Source of the DNA: Methylobacter tundripaludum SV96
GTDB taxonomy: Bacteria > Pseudomonadota > Gammaproteobacteria > Methylococcales > Methylomonadaceae
Assembly (NCBI RefSeq): GCF_000190755.2
Contig: NZ_JH109153.1
Location: 1,363,872-1,427,871, forward strand
Reading direction: 5' to 3'
DNA: 64,000 nt
Of this stretch, positions 55,740 to 64,000 are shown in pieces. Positions within the stretch are counted from its first letter, which is position 1. The number at the start of each line of letters is the position of its first letter. The notes beneath the pieces were generated by a model. That model was not told where the DNA came from, made no database searches, and saw nothing but the letters and a program-made list of their open reading frames with translations. Position numbers and translations under genes: made by a program.

Positions 55740-56157
55740 GTACTTTTCAAATACCTTTCCTGTGTTTTACGCCAACTCATTGAAATCGCTAGGCTGACAA
55801 AGTGGCACACGCATTGCTTAATACCTATAGCCAGCGCAACGAGTTCAGAACAACAGACCGCCTTTGAGAGCGTCCCAAGCCTGCCTAGTCATCGGCATGC
55901 TACGACCGCAATATTCTCCGGCTTACCCGACTCGTTACAAAGTGCTTATCCGTATGCCGATAGCCGCCTAACCAACAAAGCAAAAACCATGGACCCACAT
56001 ATGCTCATGCAACCCAATAGACTATGGCGCTTTGGCAAACAGCCCAAGCAAATCACTAACGCTGTTAGACCCCGCAAACCGCATACCGCCCTTATTCCGA
56101 CGCCGTCGGTTCAGCAACAAGGTAAACATTCTTAACACAACGAAGAGGGATTTGAAC

Positions 56158-56670
56158 TTGAACGTAGAAGCCATTTACTTGAATCACCAGTCCGAATTGC
56201 AGTTTCATTTGACCCGGATTGTCAACTGCCCGGATATAGCCGCGGACCTTGCACAAGAAAGCTTCATTATTTTTTTCCGCGAAGCGCAAAAGCAAACCAT
56301 CGATCATCCGCGCGGCTTTCTGTTCAGGGTCGCAAAAAATCTCGCTTACGACCACATCAAACATCGAAAAGTAACGGAAAATTACCAACAAACAAAAGAC
56401 CAGAGCTTACTCCCGCCCAGCGAATTTCCCTCTGCCGAGAAACTCGTATCCATCGATGAAAGGTTGACCGCGATCAAACGGATACTGGACGAATTGCCGT
56501 TGCGCACCCAGGAGATATTTATCCTGAATAGAGTTTACGGCATGACCTATGCCGAAACAGCCCTGGAACTCGGCATATCCGATAGCGCCGTTGAAAAACA
56601 CATGGCCAAAGCCCTGCTGCACTGTCGCGCCCAATTCAAAACCCATTTACTGGATCAGTATGACAGCTGA
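56158..56670 (+). CDS. ECF sigma factor of the FecI/PvdS type
   Basis: A TTG at 56158 is chosen for its GAGGG site eight bases ahead; the open frame upstream has no such signal. 170 residues: region 2 (YLNHQSELQFHLTRIVNCPD, ADLAQESFIIFFREAQKQ, PRGFLFRVAKNLAYDHIKHR) and region 4 (LDELPLRTQEIFILNRVYGMTYAETALELGISDSAVEKHMAKAL). A-x-D-L-x-Q-E-x-F and K-H-M-x-x-A-L are FecI-group traits. The FecR gene at 50 kb is the probable partner. The gene is followed, about 100 bases on, by mbtH in the same direction. Confidence 0.93.
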   Translation: MNVEAIYLNHQSELQFHLTRIVNCPDIAADLAQESFIIFFREAQKQTIDHPRGFLFRVAKNLAYDHIKHRKVTENYQQTKDQSLLPPSEFPSAEKLVSIDERLTAIKRILDELPLRTQEIFILNRVYGMTYAETALELGISDSAVEKHMAKALLHCRAQFKTHLLDQYDS

Positions 56671-56767
56671 GGTATTTTAGCGTTTCTATCGTCTACACTA
56701 CGGAAACCGCTCCCATCGTTCGAATGACGGGGGTACTATGGCAATTACCTATCAACGGAGAATAACA

Positions 56768-56989
56768 ATGGCTTGGGACGACGAAGAAGACACGACTATT
56801 TATCAGGTTGTGGTCAATCACGAACAGCAATATTCAATCTGGCCCGACTACAAAGAAATACCGGGCGGCTGGCGGACCGTCGGCAAAACCGGCAACAAAC
56901 AAGAATGCCTCGATCACATCAAGGAAGTCTGGACCGATATGCGTCCGTTAAGCCTACAGATCCACATGCAACAAACGGCGTCGCAATAG
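56768..56989 (+). CDS. MbtH-family protein
   Basis: The ATG at 56768 has GGAG seven bases upstream and gives 73 residues ([20 protein letters not shown]). The MbtH core is intact: N-H-E-x-Q-Y-S-I-W-P, E-I-P-x-G-W-R-T-V-G, K[19 protein letters not shown]. MbtH proteins bind and activate NRPS adenylation domains. No NRPS gene is in the window, so its partner must lie elsewhere or be lost. A palindromic repeat with a T run follows and could end the message. Confidence 0.93.
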   Translation: MAWDDEEDTTIYQVVVNHEQQYSIWPDYKEIPGGWRTVGKTGNKQECLDHIKEVWTDMRPLSLQIHMQQTASQ

Positions 56990-57003
56990 CCCGTGAAGAC
57001 AGG

Positions 57004-57023
57004 GACGGGATTTGCATCCCGTC
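57004..57023 (+). repeat. Palindrome GACGGGAT-TTGC-ATCCCGTC, second copy of a dispersed element
   Basis: Related to the element at 53767. With TTTATTT behind it on the plus strand it could also act as the mbtH terminator. The rest of 56990-57283 holds no gene I can support. Confidence 0.65.
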
Positions 57024-57283
57024 TTTATTTAAGTGTAAAACTCTGGACTTGATCTGACAGCTTCTAAAATAAGTCTAAGCTGCATCAGGCATTGACTGTC
57101 TCAGTTCGACCCATACCTGCCTGTCGGCTATGAGTTTACGCTTCCCGATACCGGCCATTCAGAATGGTATTATTTATAAGGAGATCACAGACGGTTGACG
57201 CCCCATTTCTACCAGCCAGCATTCTTAAAGTAAACATTCACTGCCGTGCAATTAAGTACCACCGCTCCCTCAATTTATCTCTC

Positions 57284-57856
57284 TCAATACAAAAGAGGCA
57301 ATAATCTATACGTCTTGTTCAAATAAACTAAATATTGCTGACCAAATTTCTTTATCAGCCTCTTCTCTTCCATTGCAATGCGTAATTTGAAAGAAAAAAA
57401 TGGCACTATAGTCAGTAGCAGCAACGCCAAAAAATCCCCCATCGCCAATCCTGATCCAGCCAGTGCAAGCAATAATCCTGTGTAGGCGGGGTGACGTATC
57501 CATTTGTAGGGTCCATCGGTAATTAGCTGATGCTGATTATGAATCAACACATGAGTTGAGAAAAAGCGCCCTAGCCTAACCACTGCCCAGTAACGCAGTC
57601 CTAGTCCTGTTGCGCAAAGCACTAGGGCCAGCCATTGACGAGTCATATACTCAATCGGGATAGGCAACCAGGCCAAATGCTTATAAAACAGCCCTAGACT
57701 TAGACTGCCAATTACGCTCAGCCATAACCAACCTTGTGAACGCTGTTCGCTATCGATAACATGCTGATTGTTAGAGGCAACCTTGCGAACAAGCCTGATC
57801 TCACCTATCACCCAAAGCAAGGCTATCAATAACCAGATAATGCGCACTGATGTCAT
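57284..57856 (-). CDS. ICMT/PEMT-like membrane methyltransferase
   Basis: 190 residues with four to five membrane spans and the C-terminal signature LITDGPYKWIRHPAYTGLLL followed near the end by EEKRLIKKFGQQYLVYLNKTYRL. These are the SAM- and substrate-binding residues (R-H-P-x-Y, E-E) of isoprenylcysteine carboxyl methyltransferase-like bacterial proteins. Substrates of bacterial members are mostly unknown; isoprenoid or lipid carboxyls are candidates. It lies alone, divergent from the ABC pair that follows. Confidence 0.88.
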   Translation of the reverse strand: MTSVRIIWLLIALLWVIGEIRLVRKVASNNQHVIDSEQRSQGWLWLSVIGSLSLGLFYKHLAWLPIPIEYMTRQWLALVLCATGLGLRYWAVVRLGRFFSTHVLIHNQHQLITDGPYKWIRHPAYTGLLLALAGSGLAMGDFLALLLLTIVPFFSFKLRIAMEEKRLIKKFGQQYLVYLNKTYRLLPLLY

Positions 57857-57944
57857 TTATCAACCTCCGACGGTGAAATTTAGCGACTTATGTCGCTTTA
57901 CGATAACATAGAGTTGGACTAGCGTATTTCAATTCCGGAACAGC

Positions 57945-58643
57945 ATGAACAAAATCATCGAACTGAAGCAAGTTTACAAAGATTACCCCCAGGCTGGCAC
58001 TTTACAAACTGTTTTGCACGACATCAACCTGGATATTTTCCCCGGCGATTTTGTGGCTATTGTGGGACCCTCCGGTAATGGTAAATCAACCTTGTTGAAT
58101 CTCTTGACAGGTATCGACCATCCCAGTCGGGGAGACATTATCGTCAACGGCACCCACTTGCAAAATCTCAGCAATAAAAAATTAACCGCCTGGCGCGGCG
58201 CTAATGTGGGTATCGTTTTTCAATTTTTTCAATTGCTGCCCACGCTGAGTTTGTTACAAAACATCGTGTTACCGATGGAATTTCTTGGGAAACTTAATAA
58301 AAGCCAGCGTAAGGAACGGGGTACGCAGTTACTGGAACGGGTGGGATTGGCCGATGAAATGCATAGACTGCCCAGTCATGTATCCGGTGGGCAGCAACAG
58401 CGGGCGGCGATTGCCCGTGCTCTGGCAAACGATCCTCCGCTGATCGTCGCCGACGAACCTACCGGAAATCTGGATGCGACAACCGCCGAGGCAGTCTTCG
58501 AATTGTTTGCCCATTTGCGCGACCAGGGCAAGACCTTGGTGATGGTTACTCACAATGAAACATTAGCCAATGCAGCCAGCTGCAAGATCGAAATTCGCAG
58601 CGGACGCATACACGCCGATAGTAGCCCGGAGCCTTACTTTTGA
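57945..58643 (+). CDS. ABC transporter ATP-binding protein (LolD/MacB type)
   Basis: 232 residues: Walker [21 protein letters not shown] near residue 43, Q-loop [20 protein letters not shown], signature [20 protein letters not shown], Walker [21 protein letters not shown] and H-loop VTHN. The asparagine in S-G-N-G-K-S replaces the usual serine. It overlaps the next gene by four bases (TTGA) and should power that FtsX-type permease. Substrate unknown; lipoprotein or lipid work is typical of the group. Confidence 0.93.
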   Translation: MNKIIELKQVYKDYPQAGTLQTVLHDINLDIFPGDFVAIVGPSGNGKSTLLNLLTGIDHPSRGDIIVNGTHLQNLSNKKLTAWRGANVGIVFQFFQLLPTLSLLQNIVLPMEFLGKLNKSQRKERGTQLLERVGLADEMHRLPSHVSGGQQQRAAIARALANDPPLIVADEPTGNLDATTAEAVFELFAHLRDQGKTLVMVTHNETLANAASCKIEIRSGRIHADSSPEPYF

Positions 58644-61054
58644 GCGCGATCGTACATAAAGTATGGGGCGATTTATGGGCGGCTAAGTCTCGCAGTCTGC
58701 TGGCTATCATCAGCATCGCCGTAGGCATCTGCTGCGTCGGCACTATATTTGGAATGATCGATCTTCAGCTAAGCAAAATGGACGCAGCGCATCGAGATTC
58801 ACAACCCTCGCATATCAATCTGATACTCAACAGCGATGTCGACTTGTCTGTGCTCGAGGAAATTAAAGCCCTGCCCGGCGTTGCTGGCGTCGATACCCTG
58901 TCACAGTTAACGGTGTACTTCCGAAGGCCCCGGGAATTCGCGTGGACCATGGCTACCTTGATTATCCGTCCCGATTATGCCAGGCAACGTTTCGACAAAA
59001 CGGTGCTGGAAACCGGTGCATGGCCGTCCGAAGGTCAGTTGGCTATCGAAAACCTTTCCGCCCAGTTCACCGGCTTGAGCCTTGGCGACAGCCTGGAATT
59101 CAAAACCGCTGGATATAGCCTGATCCTGCCGATTAAGGGCATCGTCCGGCATCCGTTCGTCAAACCGCCCAAATTCGGCGGGCAAGTACATTTTTTTGCC
59201 GCCACACCCGGCGGCTTGCCATTCGGCGTAGCGCCCAATAGTTTTCGGCAACTCTTGGTACAAATCGCCCCGCCCTATAGCGAGGACCAAGCCCGAACCA
59301 TGGCTGGAAAGATCCGCGCTCTGTTGGCTCAACACCATGTCGCCGCTAATGTAACCCTGCTGCAAGACCCGCAACGGCATTGGGGGCGACCTTTTCTGTC
59401 CGGCGTTAATGGCGTGTTGAAACTGATGGCGCTGACCGCTTTGGCGCTGGCTAGCGTATTGATTTTAAATACGGTTTCCGCTCAGCTAGCCTTGCAAAGG
59501 AATCAAATCGGCATAATGAAAGCCTTGGGCGCGAGCACTCTCACTATCGCCGGAATTTATCTCAGCGAAACCTTGCTGATGGCGCTGATGGCAACCCTGC
59601 TTGCGATGCCGCTTGGCCTTGCCGCCGCTTATTTCAGTTCCTGCCAACTGCTGGGGCTGTTTAATATTGATTGCGGTGAGTTCGATTTTTCGCCACGCGC
59701 TGTTCTGTATATGCTTTTAGGTGGCTTGTTGCTGCCGGTGTTGGCAGCAACAAGCCCGATACTTCGCAGCGCAACCATGACGGTGCGAGTTGCCATTGCC
59801 GATCATGGTTTGGGCGCAGATTTTGGTTACAGCCGTTTCGACGTATTGATCGAACGATTTGCAGCCAGATTTCTACCTACACTTTACGCCGCTGCGTTTT
59901 GCAACCTGTTCCGGCGCAAGGGCAGTTTAGTGCTTACCCAAAGTGTACTGATCATTGCCGGAACCACGTTTCTGGTATTGATGAGCCTTATCACCTCGCT
60001 AAATCTAACCCTGGACAACGAAATGGCTCGCAGCCAGTTTGCCATACGCCTGGGCTTTACCGTGGATCAAAATGAACAGCAGGTACTTGAAATCGCCAAC
60101 TCGGTTCCCGCAATCGAAAACGTGGAATTCTGGCAGCGGCTGCCGGTAGAACTGGTCAAAGACGGCAAAGCGCTGCGGCAAAAAGGCAATCTGGGGGCGC
60201 AGTTAGTGGCTATGCCGTCGGCATCATCAATGTATCAGCCCTTGATCGAGTCCGGACGCTGGTTGCAAGTCGAAGATGCAGGAAAACGCTACTTGGTCGT
60301 CAGCGCAGATACGGCCGAACTCAATGACATCCAGGTCGGCACTACTCTGGAGACTACTATCGGCTCGGTTAAACAAGCCTGGCGGGTCATCGGCATTTAT
60401 CGCTGGCTGGTAGCCGGAAATTATGTAGTCGAGCCGGTATATGCCCCTTTGGAAACAGTTCGCGCCATCACAAAAGGTAAAAATAGGGCCTCTTTTGCGC
60501 TGCTAAAAGCCTCAATCGCCAATCGTGAGGAGGAGGCGGATTTTCTAAATCAGTTAAAGCAACGCTTTCAGGACAGCAATATCAAACTGGATGTCTACAA
60601 CACTCAAGCCAAGCTGGAGCAAAATCAATTCGCCCGTAATCAATTCAATCCGGTGCTGGGCACTCTGTCGGGCTTGGCGTCCATGATTGCAGCCGTTGGC
60701 GGCATTGGCCTATCCGGCGCATTGGCTATCAGCGTGCTGCAACGCACGCGTGAAATCGGCATACTCTCGGCCATAGGCGTCTCTGCCAATACTGTCTATA
60801 GGCTGTTTTTGCTGGAAGGGTTACTGCATGGCCTTGTTGCCTGGGTGCTGAGTATCCCGTTAGCCTATCTGGCTGCAGAACCCATAGCCAGGGAACTGGG
60901 GAAAACCATGTTGGGGATCGAGCTGGATTTTGCCTTTGACTCGAAGGCGGTTTTTTATTGGTTAGCGATAGTGTTGCTGTTGACTTGGCTAGCGTCGTAC
61001 TGGCCAGCAAGGAAGGCATCAAAATTGACAGTCAGGGAATGTTTGCAACATTAA
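58640..61054 (+). CDS. FtsX-family ABC permease with two FtsX domains
   Basis: 804 residues from a TTG that overlaps the ATPase stop. An N-terminal span (KSRSLLAIISIAVGICCVGT) is followed by a large periplasmic domain, three spans at about 250-380 (LALASVLILNTVSAQLALQR, LLMALMATLLAMPLGLAAAY, VLYMLLGGLLLPVLAATSPI), a second module starting near 435, and three final spans (LASMIAAVGGIGLSGALAIS, LEGLLHGLVAWVLSIPLAYL, AVFYWLAIVLLLTWLASYW). Two FtsX modules in one chain make this a DUF214/LolCE-fusion-like permease. It converges on the carotenoid genes. Confidence 0.9.
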   Translation: MSAIVHKVWGDLWAAKSRSLLAIISIAVGICCVGTIFGMIDLQLSKMDAAHRDSQPSHINLILNSDVDLSVLEEIKALPGVAGVDTLSQLTVYFRRPREFAWTMATLIIRPDYARQRFDKTVLETGAWPSEGQLAIENLSAQFTGLSLGDSLEFKTAGYSLILPIKGIVRHPFVKPPKFGGQVHFFAATPGGLPFGVAPNSFRQLLVQIAPPYSEDQARTMAGKIRALLAQHHVAANVTLLQDPQRHWGRPFLSGVNGVLKLMALTALALASVLILNTVSAQLALQRNQIGIMKALGASTLTIAGIYLSETLLMALMATLLAMPLGLAAAYFSSCQLLGLFNIDCGEFDFSPRAVLYMLLGGLLLPVLAATSPILRSATMTVRVAIADHGLGADFGYSRFDVLIERFAARFLPTLYAAAFCNLFRRKGSLVLTQSVLIIAGTTFLVLMSLITSLNLTLDNEMARSQFAIRLGFTVDQNEQQVLEIANSVPAIENVEFWQRLPVELVKDGKALRQKGNLGAQLVAMPSASSMYQPLIESGRWLQVEDAGKRYLVVSADTAELNDIQVGTTLETTIGSVKQAWRVIGIYRWLVAGNYVVEPVYAPLETVRAITKGKNRASFALLKASIANREEEADFLNQLKQRFQDSNIKLDVYNTQAKLEQNQFARNQFNPVLGTLSGLASMIAAVGGIGLSGALAISVLQRTREIGILSAIGVSANTVYRLFLLEGLLHGLVAWVLSIPLAYLAAEPIARELGKTMLGIELDFAFDSKAVFYWLAIVLLLTWLASYWPARKASKLTVRECLQH

Positions 61055-61110
61055 GACTTGATGTCGGCATAGCAGCAGTGTGTAGTAAGCCGACTACCCG
61101 CTGCGTAACA

Positions 61111-62607
61111 TCAAGCCAAATCCGCCAAGATTTTATCCCTGACCAGTTGCCCGGAAAGTGTCACCATCGGCATGCCGCCACCGGGATTGACGCTGCCGCC
61201 GACAAAATACACATTCTTTAATTCACTGCTACGCTGTGGCGCTTTAAAGCCCAGGTTTTTATAGCGATCGGCAACCACGCCATAAATAGAACCTTGGTTG
61301 GAGTAGTAGCGGGCTTGAATGTCTTGCGGCGTCCAATATTCTTCGGTGACGATGTGTTTGCGTAAGTCAGTCAGTCCCATGCGTTCCAGCTTGATTAGCA
61401 CCCGTTCGCGCAGTGCTAGATAATCTTCGGGACTGAGCGGTTTAGCGGGGTTGATATGCGGTATGTGCGGCAAAATCTTGATGATCTCACAACCCTCTGG
61501 GGCGAGTTGCGGGTCGCTTTTGACTGGGGCGACCACGTAAATGGTTGGATCGTCGGATAGGCGTCCGCTATGAAATACCGCATCGAAATGCCCACGCGAG
61601 TGCGCTGAATAAAAGAAATTGTGATGCGCCAATTGCGGATAGATGCGATCCACACCGAGATGCAGCACCAGGCCGGAGCAACTGGGCTGGAAATGTTGCA
61701 TTTTTTTCAGCTCTGCGCTGGAGCTGTGCAACAGTTTTTGCATGGCGGGAATGACTTCCATATTGGAGACTACGATGTCGGCAGGTATTACTTCACCATT
61801 GTTTAAGCGTATGGCACTCGCTCGCCCATCTTGAGTTTGAATCTCTTCGACTTCTGTATTTAAACGAATTTCCACGCCCAGTTCGATAGCCAAACGCTCC
61901 ATCGCCAAAGCAAGGCCATACATGCCGCCTTTGACATACCACAAGCCATAGTGATATTGAATATAAGGCAGCAAATTCATCAAGGCCGGCGCATCGTAGG
62001 GCGAAGAGCCTACATATTTGATGAAATAATTCAGAATGTCGACCAGCTTGGGGTCGGAAATAAAGCGACGTACACCCTGGTCCATGCTTCTGAATACATC
62101 GAAACTCAGCAGGCTGCGTATCGGGCCATAGAAGCGCAACAAATCCCAAAAGCCGTCCAGCCCCTTGGCGAAGTAACCGGCTTCGGTTTCTACACATAGC
62201 TTTTTAGAATACGCCATAAAGCGCGTGAATTCATCGGCTGCATTGGGCCCAAGCTTATCCAGTTCGCGGCGTTGGGCTTCGGCATCTTCAGTTAAATCAA
62301 CAGTGGTGCCGTCCTCAAAAAAATTACGCCAATGCGGCTCGACTTTTTCTATCTGCACATAATCGGCCATGTCTTTGCCGACTCGGCTGAATAAGTCGGC
62401 AAAGATATGCGGCATGGTCAATATCGATGGGCCGAGATCGAAGGTAAAGCCATCTTTGGTGAGAATATTCAGCTTGCCGCCCACCTTGTCGTTTTTTTCC
62501 AGCAACTGGACGCTAAAGCCTTCGGAAGCCAGTGAAATAGCTGCCGATAAGCCGCCCAGTCCGGCGCCGATCACTAGGATGCGCGTGTTTTTATTGTTAG
62601 CAGTCAT
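61111..62607 (-). CDS. CrtN/CrtP-type carotenoid desaturase or oxygenase
   Basis: The ATG at 62607 shares one base with the aldehyde dehydrogenase stop (TGATG) and gives 498 residues. The FAD-binding start is RILVIGAGLGGLSAAISLAS then VQLLEKNDKVGGKL; DGFTFDLGPSILTMPHIFAD, LWYVKGGMYGLALAMERLA and the C-terminal GGSVNPGGGMPMVTLSGQLV are typical of phytoene/diapophytoene desaturase-family enzymes. The neighbouring aldehyde dehydrogenase recalls the Methylomonas crtN-ald-crtNb order, which would make this the CrtNb-like terminal oxygenase of C30 carotenoids. Sequence alone does not separate it from a CrtN desaturase, so no symbol is given. Confidence 0.82.
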   Translation of the reverse strand: MTANNKNTRILVIGAGLGGLSAAISLASEGFSVQLLEKNDKVGGKLNILTKDGFTFDLGPSILTMPHIFADLFSRVGKDMADYVQIEKVEPHWRNFFEDGTTVDLTEDAEAQRRELDKLGPNAADEFTRFMAYSKKLCVETEAGYFAKGLDGFWDLLRFYGPIRSLLSFDVFRSMDQGVRRFISDPKLVDILNYFIKYVGSSPYDAPALMNLLPYIQYHYGLWYVKGGMYGLALAMERLAIELGVEIRLNTEVEEIQTQDGRASAIRLNNGEVIPADIVVSNMEVIPAMQKLLHSSSAELKKMQHFQPSCSGLVLHLGVDRIYPQLAHHNFFYSAHSRGHFDAVFHSGRLSDDPTIYVVAPVKSDPQLAPEGCEIIKILPHIPHINPAKPLSPEDYLALRERVLIKLERMGLTDLRKHIVTEEYWTPQDIQARYYSNQGSIYGVVADRYKNLGFKAPQRSSELKNVYFVGGSVNPGGGMPMVTLSGQLVRDKILADLA

Positions 62608-64000
62608 CAATAACCCCGTTTCCAAGTAAGCATTAATTTCAGATTTTGCCAGCGTTGCGCTAAATCGAAAGTTGAGTATTCACGAAAAGCCTCGAGAGCT
62701 TGTCGGTTACGCTTGAAGCGTTGTATGAATGAGCCGGTACTGTAAACAAAATCCATATACCCTTTGAAGTTTTGATAGCCTTGTTCATTGTAAGGAAACC
62801 AGTTAGGTTCTTTTGGCAAGCGGCTGCGATTGCTTAGGCCGGAAACCGGGTAAGTAAAGTTACGCAAACCCTCGGCACCGTGATAGCGGCCAAAACCACT
62901 CTGTTTGACACCGCCGAAGGGCAGTCCGGGATGACCTATATTTTTGATTACGTCATTGATAGCCCAATTGCCCACATTTAAGTGTGAGGCGACCCGTTTT
63001 GCCAACCCAATATCGCTGCTCCAAATGCTGGCATTAAGCCCGAACTCACTATCGTTAGCCAGCCGCAAGGCCTCTGACTCATCGGTAAAGGCCATCACTG
63101 GCAACAACGGGCCAAAGCTTTCTTCGCGCATGACTCGCATGCCATGATGCACGTTCCATAACACCACAGGCTTGAGAAAATGGCCTTGTTTTTCCAATGG
63201 CCCTGACGCTTGGGCGCCTTTGTTGATAGCGTCCTGATAATGTGCCTGTACAACGTCTATCTGCGCGGCAGAGGTCATCGCGCCCAGGTCGCCATGCGGA
63301 TCAGCGCCAACCTTGAGTTGAGCAGCGCCGGTTTGTAGCATAGCCAAAAATTGATCGAAAATATTTTTCTGTACATATAAACGTTCCACCGACACACACA
63401 CCTGACCACTATTGCAAAAGGCACCATAGAGTGCAGCCGAACAGGCTCTATCCAGCTGAGCATCGGCAAATATCAGCATGGGATCTTTGCCACCCAATTC
63501 CAGTATCACCGGAACGGGATGGCGAGCGGCGCGTTGCATCACCGCACGACCGGTATGCAGACCACCGGTAAAAAATACCAGATCGGGTGCCGCGTCGATC
63601 AGCTGTTCGCCGGTCTCTGCATCGCCGACAATGCACTGCACCAAGCCGCTGGGTAAATCCAGTTTGCCAAACAGATCAACAATCAGTTGGCCAACCGGCA
63701 AGCATAATTCAGATACTTTAAAAATCACCGCGTTGCCGGCAAACAACGCTGTCAATATCGGCCCAACGGAAAGTTGAAAGGGATAGTTCCAAGGCGAAAT
63801 CACTGCGACCACGCCAAAAGAGCGACGCTCTATGCCTGCGGTTGCGCCAGGAAAAGCAAAGGGTGAAGTGGGTACGCCCTGGTAACGCAAAATTTCCCCG
63901 GCGTGTTTTTGGTAGTAATTTAACAGATCCAGTAAAGGGTAGATTTCCCCCAGCAGCGCTTCGCTACGCACTTTGCCTGTGCAAAGTCCTATTAGCTCGC
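62607..64000 (-). CDS. Aldehyde dehydrogenase of the carotenoid pair (partial, 5' end beyond right edge)
   Basis: The frame is open to the window edge; the translated N-terminal part (ELIGLCTGKVRSEALLGEIY) is what ALDHs show some way into the protein, so the true start lies beyond 64000. Seen motifs: VVAVISPWNYPFQLSVGPIL, FTGGLHTGRAVMQRAARHPV, PVILELGGKDPMLIF (catalytic glutamate), GAFCNSGQVCVSVERLYV (catalytic cysteine) and ESFGPLLPVMAF. In Methylomonas the ALDH next to crtNb oxidises 4,4'-diapolycopene aldehyde to the acid. The C-terminus has an extra basic tail (FIQRFKRNRQALEAFREY) that may bind the membrane. Coupled to the following gene by TGATG. Confidence 0.88.
   Translation of the reverse strand, partial: ELIGLCTGKVRSEALLGEIYPLLDLLNYYQKHAGEILRYQGVPTSPFAFPGATAGIERRSFGVVAVISPWNYPFQLSVGPILTALFAGNAVIFKVSELCLPVGQLIVDLFGKLDLPSGLVQCIVGDAETGEQLIDAAPDLVFFTGGLHTGRAVMQRAARHPVPVILELGGKDPMLIFADAQLDRACSAALYGAFCNSGQVCVSVERLYVQKNIFDQFLAMLQTGAAQLKVGADPHGDLGAMTSAAQIDVVQAHYQDAINKGAQASGPLEKQGHFLKPVVLWNVHHGMRVMREESFGPLLPVMAFTDESEALRLANDSEFGLNASIWSSDIGLAKRVASHLNVGNWAINDVIKNIGHPGLPFGGVKQSGFGRYHGAEGLRNFTYPVSGLSNRSRLPKEPNWFPYNEQGYQNFKGYMDFVYSTGSFIQRFKRNRQALEAFREYSTFDLAQRWQNLKLMLTWKRGY

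Noticed and set aside
55728-56135. 135-codon plus-strand frame upstream of the sigma gene
   Set aside because: Begins inside the second GTCATATGAC palindrome, has no domain or ribosome-binding site, and overlaps the untranslated lead of the sigma gene.

Overview
The window looks like a chromosomal segment of a gammaproteobacterial methanotroph or methylotroph, most likely of the order Methylococcales. Pointers are an MxaD-like periplasmic protein, a MfnE-like amino-acid-kinase coupled to pabB (C1-cofactor chemistry), an aldehyde dehydrogenase/CrtN-type oxidoreductase pair of the C30-carotenoid kind, a Methylobacillus-type eps polysaccharide cluster, and housekeeping genes (uvrA, ssb, rnd, lptD-surA, amgK-murU) of gammaproteobacterial type. 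No pmo, mxa or xox structural gene lies in the window, so the assignment is inferred. No tRNA, rRNA, CRISPR array or complete insertion sequence was recognised.

Layout. (1) 1-15.3 kb, all minus strand: an exopolysaccharide cluster read from epsB at 15.3 kb towards position 1. It holds the priming sugar transferase, a WecG-family transferase, EpsL-like barrel, EpsE, EpsF, EpsG-like ATPase, pyruvyltransferase, flippase, acyltransferase, three family-2 glycosyltransferases and an O-antigen ligase/polymerase cut by the left edge. (2) 15.5-16.7 kb: a decayed stretch with a frameshifted BON-domain lipoprotein and a shortened ElaB/YqjD-like gene. (3) 16.7-31 kb: ssb, a YajR-like MFS transporter, a small membrane protein, uvrA, a toxin-first type II toxin-antitoxin pair with its operator, an unusual repeat-rich membrane protein, mfnE-like/pabB, an MxaD-like/YVTN beta-propeller pair, rnd and an MBL hydrolase. 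(4) 30.9-39.2 kb: envelope biogenesis and recycling (surA, lptD diverging from amgK-murU), dodecin, cysC and a DHH phosphoesterase. (5) 39.4-42.9 kb: a 1150-residue protein that I read as a PPi-type PEP carboxykinase. (6) 43.2-46.5 kb: a compact five-gene unit (membrane protein, GH24-SH3 lysozyme, two lipoproteins, 49-residue protein) of unknown function.

(7) 46.5-57 kb resembles the export and maturation part of a pyoverdine-type siderophore locus. It contains a MacA/MacB-like tripartite efflux set split in three, FecR, a penicillin-acylase-family hydrolase (PvdQ-like), a cyclic-peptide ABC exporter (PvdE-like), an ECF sigma factor and an MbtH protein. No NRPS or TonB receptor gene is present. 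Two identical 10-bp palindromes sit between the divergent exporter and sigma genes, and several interspersed palindromic repeats are scattered here. (8) 57.3-64 kb: an ICMT-like methyltransferase, a LolD/FtsX-type ABC pair, and the carotenoid pair, with the aldehyde dehydrogenase cut by the right edge.

The most interesting items are the NRPS-less Pvd-like locus with its paired operator, the PPi-PEPCK candidate, the lysozyme/lipoprotein unit, and the decaying BON/ElaB locus.
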